Assembly: GCA_945870015.1 (NCBI GenBank)
Contig: CAMBQS010000074.1
Coordinates: forward strand, 1-11,058
Origin: Desulfocicer vacuolatum DSM 3385
GTDB lineage: Bacteria > Desulfobacterota > Desulfobacteria > Desulfobacterales > SURF-7
Reading direction: 5' to 3'
DNA: 11,058 nt
The position numbers were made by a program, and so were the translations under genes. Shown piece after piece: positions 6,917 to 11,058 of this stretch; within the stretch, counting starts at the first letter, position 1; every line of letters starts with the position of its first letter. The notes beneath the pieces were generated by a model that did no database searches, was not told the origin of the DNA, and was given only the letters and a program-made list of their open reading frames with translations.

Positions 6917-7117
6917 ATGAAACCGGAATGGTATGTGAGTCTGTTTTCCCATCTGTTGACTTATCCATGGAACTGACCTAATGTTGTCATCTTCCTTGAC
7001 AGGCAAAGACAGCGTCAGGGCAGAACAGGATTGCAGATCATATGCTGGATCATCATGGGCATGGCTGTGATTTCCGTAGCTGGCTTCATGCTTTTCTGGC
7101 AAAGCAATAAGCTTTGA
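6917..7117 (+). CDS. candidate small membrane protein frame with an in-frame TGA (selenoprotein, recent nonsense mutation or chance)
   Basis: From ATG 6917 the frame reads MKPEWYVSLFSHLLTYPWN, TGA at 6974-6976, then PNVVIFLD, RQRQRQGRTG and a 20-odd-residue hydrophobic segment (about residues 39-61 of the full frame), ending QSNKL and TGA at 7115-7117. That is 66 codons if the first TGA is read through. The basic stretch followed by a membrane helix looks coding and the codon use resembles the neighbours. However, no good ribosome-binding site precedes 6917, and the part after the TGA has no start codon before its helix. I do not recognise the protein. It lies between the stator genes and the kinase, ending 18 bases before the kinase start, so it may belong to that operon. 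Confidence 0.35.
6956..6984 (+). promoter_or_regulatory. possible weak sigma70 promoter before the two-component genes
   Basis: TTGACT (6956-6961), a 17-base spacer, then TAATGT (6979-6984). The -35 matches five of six positions, but the -10 keeps only the first two bases and the last. It could drive the kinase/regulator pair from the 231-base gap after the stator genes. It overlaps the candidate small reading frame, so the two interpretations compete in part. Confidence 0.25.
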
Positions 7118-7135
7118 TACCGGTCAGGAGGCAGA

Positions 7136-8572
7136 ATGACCCGAACCATCTCCCTTGCATTAAACATCCGTCAGAAAGTCGTGGCCGGACTGATCATCTA
7201 TATGTCGGCCACTGGTTTTATCGGTGGTATTTCCTATCAATATCTGGGCGATATCGTCCGCAAACAGAATATTGCAGTCATTGTGGATGATATCAGCAAT
7301 ATCATCCTCGAAATCCGGCGATATGAAAAAAATTATCTTCTGTATGGCTCGCTTGAGGATCTGAAGGAAAATCAGGAATACCTTGAAATGGGAGGACGGT
7401 TGCTCGCTTCCATCATTCCGGAGGTAAGCGACCTGAAAGTCGCTCCTGGGTTCAGTCAACTTAAAAACATATTTCAGGAATATGAAAAAGCCATGAGGGA
7501 AATGTCGGATTGTATTGCAATTCATCCTCAAGAATGTACGGACCTGGAAAATCATTTACGGGAAAGCGGCAAAAACATGGTGAACATATCCATCGAGCTG
7601 GTCAATTTCGAACGGGATCGAATCCAGGCCATTGTTCATCGATTGAAAACCAATCTGCTCATATTTATCGCCCTTATGCTCGGCGTGGGAGGGTTCATGG
7701 CTCGTACCGTGGCCCGCAAGATCATTTATCCCCTCAAATTAATAGAAAAAAATACAAAACGTGTCGCCGAAGGCGATTTCAGCCCGATTCCGCTGCCATC
7801 CACCCGGGATGAAACCCAGAGGGTGGTGGCCGCATTCAACCGGATGGTGACGGAGCTGGAAAAACGTCATGAGCAGATACTGCAAGCCAGAAAATTGTCG
7901 GCCATCGGAATCCTGACTTCCGGAGTGGCTCACCAGCTCAACAATCCATTGAACAATATCTCCACTTCCTGCCAGATTTTAATGGAGGAAATTAATAAAG
8001 CTGATCCTGAATTTGTGCAAAGAATGCTGGGCAATATCGAACAGGAAATCCACCGGGCACGGGATATCGTCAAGGGTCTGCTCGAATTTTCCCGGGAAAG
8101 GAATTTTGAACCCAAACCCATCTGTCTGCGGAAATTTATCGAGGACACGGTCCGGCTGATTTCGAGCAATATGGCGGCCCATATCGAAATTGAGGTCGAC
8201 GTCCCCGACGAATTGATTTTACATATAGATTCTCATAAGATGCAGGAAGCGCTTTTAAATCTGCTGATGAACGCCGTCCAGGCTATCGGCGATACATCAG
8301 GACATATCCGCATCGCAGCGACATCGGAACCATCTCATCATCAGGATATCATCACCATCGAAGATACCGGCTCCGGAATACCGGAAAAGGATCTTAGCAT
8401 GATTTTCGATCCATTTTTCACGACCAAGGAGGTCGGTATAGGAACCGGGCTGGGGCTGTCCATTGTTTACGGCATCATTCAGAAACATCACGGCACCATT
8501 ACCGCACACAGCAAGGTGGGCGAAGGTACGCGCTTCATCATCCGCCTGCCGATGTACAAACCGTTAGCATGA
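7136..8572 (+). CDS. membrane sensor histidine kinase (HAMP, HisKA, HATPase_c)
   Basis: 478 residues. The first membrane helix is at about 14-37. A largely helical extracytoplasmic domain (38-171) contains RRYEKNYLLYG (61-71), a pattern seen in CHASE3/four-helix-bundle type sensors. The second helix is at about 172-190, followed by HAMP (about 190-243). The phosphoacceptor is H266 in VAHQLNNPLNN. The ATPase domain has the N-box LLNLLMNAVQAI (373-384), G1 DTGSGIP (410-416), F-box FDPFFTTK (424-431) and G2 GTGLGLS (436-442). The residue after the histidine is Q rather than the usual E/D; FlrB/FleS-type kinases also have HQ. Two cysteines, C126 and C134, lie in the sensor domain. A strong AGGAGG (7126-7131) precedes ATG 7136. 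The regulator gene follows after 13 bases, so this kinase most likely phosphorylates it. The signal is unknown. Confidence 0.92.
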   Translation: MTRTISLALNIRQKVVAGLIIYMSATGFIGGISYQYLGDIVRKQNIAVIVDDISNIILEIRRYEKNYLLYGSLEDLKENQEYLEMGGRLLASIIPEVSDLKVAPGFSQLKNIFQEYEKAMREMSDCIAIHPQECTDLENHLRESGKNMVNISIELVNFERDRIQAIVHRLKTNLLIFIALMLGVGGFMARTVARKIIYPLKLIEKNTKRVAEGDFSPIPLPSTRDETQRVVAAFNRMVTELEKRHEQILQARKLSAIGILTSGVAHQLNNPLNNISTSCQILMEEINKADPEFVQRMLGNIEQEIHRARDIVKGLLEFSRERNFEPKPICLRKFIEDTVRLISSNMAAHIEIEVDVPDELILHIDSHKMQEALLNLLMNAVQAIGDTSGHIRIAATSEPSHHQDIITIEDTGSGIPEKDLSMIFDPFFTTKEVGIGTGLGLSIVYGIIQKHHGTITAHSKVGEGTRFIIRLPMYKPLA

Positions 8573-8585
8573 AGAGGAAGAGCGG

Positions 8586-9941
8586 ATGAACGGCGCTTTT
8601 ATATTGATCGTGGATGATGAACCCATTGCAAGGGAAAATCTGGAACATATCCTGAAAAAAGAAGGGTACGAGGTTACTGCGGTTGACAATGGCAGTGCCG
8701 CCATCCAGGCACTGGAAGCCAGGGAATTCGACCTGGTTATGACCGATTTGCGCATGAAGGCGGTGGATGGGATTCAGGTGCTGGAGCGTGCCAAGGCTTT
8801 ATATCCAACCATTGAGGTGATCGTCATCACCGGGTACGCTACAGTGGCGACAGCAGTCGCAGCCATGCAAAAAGGCGCTTACCACTACCTGGCCAAACCT
8901 TACGATCTGAACGAAGTTCGTATCCTTGTCCGGCAGGCACTGGAAAAACGATCCCTCAGAAAGGAAGTAAAGGAACTCCGGCTGAAAGTCGACAGCCGGC
9001 GGGAAACACCCACCCTGATCGGAAAAAGCCATGGCATGGAGATGGTCAAACGCACCATGGAGCAGATCGCACCCACGGATTGCAACGTATTGATCCTGGG
9101 CGAAACCGGAACCGGCAAGGAACTGGTGGCCCGTATGATCCATGAACTCAGTTTCCGCCGGGAGCAGCGGTTCCTGGCAATCAATTGCGGGGCCTTCACC
9201 GAAGAGCTTCTGGCCAACGAGTTGTTCGGCCACGAAAAGGAAGCGTTTACCGGCGCCCGTGGGGTCAAGAAAGGATTGCTCGAAGCCATCCAGGGAGGAA
9301 CTCTTCTCCTGGATGAAATCGGTGATATGCCTCTTTCCATGCAGGTGAAACTGCTGCGCGTGATTCAGGAAAGAAGTTTTCTGCGGGTCGGCGGCACCGA
9401 TGAAATTCCGGTCGATATCCGTATTCTGGCCGCCACCAACAAGGATTTGAAACAGGAAGTGGAACGTGGATTGTTTCGTCAGGACCTGTACTACCGTCTC
9501 AATGTCATCTCTCTTCGCATCCCCCAGCTTTCCGAACGAAAGGAAGATATACCGCTGCTTTGCCGACACCTGATGACCAAATTCAACCGCTTCTACGGCA
9601 AACAGGTGGAAGGAATCGCAGAGGAGGTTATGAGCATTCTTATGTGTTATGAATTTCCAGGGAACGTCCGGGAGCTGGAAAACATTATGGAACGGGCCAT
9701 TGCCCTTGCAGAAGGAAACACCATTGAAACCGGGCATCTGCCAACGGATATCCAGCACGCGGCCTTGCCGATCCGGCATGGACGAAAAAGCGGATTCATG
9801 ACCCTGGAAGAAAATGAGATCGAGTATATCGCATGGATTCTCAAACAGGTAGGTAACAACAAAACCCAGGCTGCCGAAATCTTAGGTATTGACCGTGTCT
9901 CTCTGTGGCGCAAGCTGCGGCGCAACAATATGGAATCATGA
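8586..9941 (+). CDS. NtrC-family sigma54-dependent response regulator
   Basis: 451 residues in the classic three-part layout. The receiver domain (about 4-118) has the acidic pair D10/D11, phosphoacceptor D54 in MTDLRM, T82 and K104 (LAKPYD). The AAA+ activator domain (about 143-370) has Walker A GETGTGKE (172-179), the sigma54-contacting loop EAFTGA (219-224), Walker B LLLDEIGD (240-247) and likely arginine fingers R298 and R304 in LFRQDLYYRLN. The C-terminal Fis-type DNA-binding helix-turn-helix is at about 424-446 (NNKTQAAEILGIDRVSLWRK). The contact loop has E in place of the first glycine of GAFTGA. It would activate sigma54 promoters upon phosphorylation by the adjacent kinase; no clear -24/-12 site was seen here, so targets are unknown. 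GAGG-rich sequence precedes ATG 8586. It converges with lon, overlapping it by six bases. Confidence 0.94.
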   Translation: MNGAFILIVDDEPIARENLEHILKKEGYEVTAVDNGSAAIQALEAREFDLVMTDLRMKAVDGIQVLERAKALYPTIEVIVITGYATVATAVAAMQKGAYHYLAKPYDLNEVRILVRQALEKRSLRKEVKELRLKVDSRRETPTLIGKSHGMEMVKRTMEQIAPTDCNVLILGETGTGKELVARMIHELSFRREQRFLAINCGAFTEELLANELFGHEKEAFTGARGVKKGLLEAIQGGTLLLDEIGDMPLSMQVKLLRVIQERSFLRVGGTDEIPVDIRILAATNKDLKQEVERGLFRQDLYYRLNVISLRIPQLSERKEDIPLLCRHLMTKFNRFYGKQVEGIAEEVMSILMCYEFPGNVRELENIMERAIALAEGNTIETGHLPTDIQHAALPIRHGRKSGFMTLEENEIEYIAWILKQVGNNKTQAAEILGIDRVSLWRKLRRNNMES

Positions 9942-11058
9942 ATTCGGCATAAGCATCCGGTCCAATACCGATGCCACATCATCCGCCAGAATCGTTTCAA
10001 CTCCTTCCCGCGCTTCCATTTCAATGGCTTGCAAATCCGCTTCATTTCGTTTGGGAAGGATCACCATCCGGACGCCTGCCCGCTGGGCGGCAAGTATCTT
10101 TTCCCGGATACCGCTGACCGGCAACAACCGGCCCATCAGGGTCATCTCTCCTGTAATCGCAACATCCGGACGCACGGGGCGACGGGTCAACAGGGAGATC
10201 AGGGCAACCGCTATGGTGACTCCGGCGGAAGGCCCATCCTTGGGAATGGCGCCAGCAGGAATATGGATATGAATATCCTGCTCACTCAGAAAATCCGGAT
10301 CAACTCCCAGTGCCTGGGCGTTGACGCGCGCATAACTCAATGCGGTCTGGGCAGATTCACGCAACACAGAACCCAGGGAACCGGTCAGAATGAGTTGCCG
10401 GTTGCCCTTCATCAGGCTTGCCTCCACAAAGACAATCTCACCGCCCACATCGGTCCAGACAAGTCCCGTAACAACACCTAAACGAGGCTGGGTTTCCGCG
10501 ATTTCATGAATGTATTTGGGTGGACCCAGCAATCGGACGACCGCTTCCTGATCCACAACCATGGGTTCCTTGTTTTCCGGCTGTTGCAAATGAAACCGCG
10601 CGAGCTTTCTGCAGATAGCTGCAATCTCCCTTTCCAGATTCCGCAAACCCGCTTCCCTGGTATGGCACTGAATGATGGTGGCCAAAGCGCTGTCGGAAAA
10701 TTCCGGAAGACGGCCGGAAAAACCATGGGACTTCAACTGGCGGGGAATCAGATACCGGCGGGCGATTTCCATTTTTTCTTTTTCCGTGTAGCCGGAGAAA
10801 CGGATGACTTCCAGGCGATCCAGCAAGGCCGGAGGAAGCTGCTCGATCACGTTGGCCGTCGCGATAAAAATAACACCGGACAGGTCAAAAGGAATTTCAA
10901 GATAGTGATCCGTGAAACGGCTGTTTTGCTCCGGATCGAGAATCTCCAGGAACACCGATGCAGCATCGCCTCGAAAATCCTGCCCGATCTTGTCGATTTC
11001 ATCAATCATGAAAACCGGATTCGCCACACCGATGCGGCGGATTTCACTGATGACGCGG
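9936..11058 (-). CDS. lon: ATP-dependent protease Lon, C-terminal part (partial, start outside the window)
   Basis: 373 residues are visible, roughly the last half of a protein usually near 800 residues. The frame continues through the right edge; GTG at 11025-11027 is internal, not a start. The part begins in the AAA+ domain, with Walker B VFMIDEIDK, then FRGDAASVFLEILDPEQN, DHYLEIPFDLS and sensor-1 FIATANV. The lid has GYTEKEK and the sensor-2 region TREAGLRNLER. The C-terminal protease domain has PKDGPSAGVT with the catalytic serine and GIREKILAAQRAG with the catalytic lysine, the Ser-Lys dyad of Lon. Both are intact, so the enzyme should degrade misfolded and regulatory proteins in the cytoplasm. 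It ends at MLMPNS with TGA (complement of 9936-9938). No terminator fits between it and the convergent regulator gene. Confidence 0.95.
   Translation of the reverse strand, partial: RVISEIRRIGVANPVFMIDEIDKIGQDFRGDAASVFLEILDPEQNSRFTDHYLEIPFDLSGVIFIATANVIEQLPPALLDRLEVIRFSGYTEKEKMEIARRYLIPRQLKSHGFSGRLPEFSDSALATIIQCHTREAGLRNLEREIAAICRKLARFHLQQPENKEPMVVDQEAVVRLLGPPKYIHEIAETQPRLGVVTGLVWTDVGGEIVFVEASLMKGNRQLILTGSLGSVLRESAQTALSYARVNAQALGVDPDFLSEQDIHIHIPAGAIPKDGPSAGVTIAVALISLLTRRPVRPDVAITGEMTLMGRLLPVSGIREKILAAQRAGVRMVILPKRNEADLQAIEMEAREGVETILADDVASVLDRMLMPNS

Noticed and set aside
6996..7024. TTGACA as a promoter for the kinase gene
   Set aside because: The positions 16-18 bases downstream are G-rich and unlike a -10 element.
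153..9779. Long antisense frames opposite the transporter, kinase and regulator genes, such as 8799-9779 on the minus strand
   Set aside because: They are mirror frames of strongly conserved genes, are rich in His, Gln and Gly, and show no recognisable domains.
1..11058. CRISPR arrays, tRNA or rRNA genes, insertion sequences, prophage or defence genes
   Set aside because: No regularly spaced repeats, cloverleaf-like sequence, transposase or phage motif was seen by eye on either strand.

Overview
This window looks like a chromosomal segment from a Gram-negative, flagellated, metabolically versatile bacterium. The best guess is a member of the Desulfobacterota (former Deltaproteobacteria). That rests on gene content: a LIV-type ABC transporter followed by a phenylacetate-CoA-ligase-like gene, a MotC/MotD-type stator pair, an NtrC-type two-component system, and Lon. 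It is an inference from family knowledge, since no rRNA or marker phylogeny is available here.

Layout. Positions 1-47 hold the last codons of a gene that is probably the substrate-binding protein of the transporter. A long imperfect stem-loop (79-131) follows. Then come livH, livM, livG and livF (210-3622), tightly packed and partly overlapping: two membrane permeases and two ATPases of a branched-chain/hydrophobic amino acid type importer. A roughly 180-base gap carries a REP/MITE-like palindromic element (3648-3738). Next is a PaaK-family adenylating-enzyme gene (3802-5094) whose phosphate-binding loop and C-terminal catalytic lysine both appear to be missing. A 254-base AT-rich gap follows with a near-consensus sigma70 promoter (5178-5206). 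It precedes a MotC/MotD-type stator gene pair (5349-6904). A 231-base gap contains a candidate 66-codon membrane-protein reading frame interrupted by an in-frame TGA (6917-7117). A membrane histidine kinase and a sigma54-activating response regulator (7136-9941) follow as a pair. On the opposite strand, the 3' part of lon (ATPase second half and protease domain) runs in from the right edge. It converges on the regulator so closely that both stop codons lie in one TCATGA hexamer.

How the genes fit together. livHMGF plus the upstream binding protein form one importer. The PaaK-like gene next to it suggests uptake coupled to acyl or aromatic acid metabolism, but its active site is degenerate, so a ligase reaction should not be assumed. 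The stator genes would drive flagellar rotation or surface movement. The kinase/regulator pair would activate sigma54 promoters that are not evident in this window.

Most of the window is ordinary, well-conserved housekeeping and accessory content. I did not find a clear new multi-gene system. The points most worth checking are the degenerate PaaK-like protein and the small frame with the in-frame TGA.
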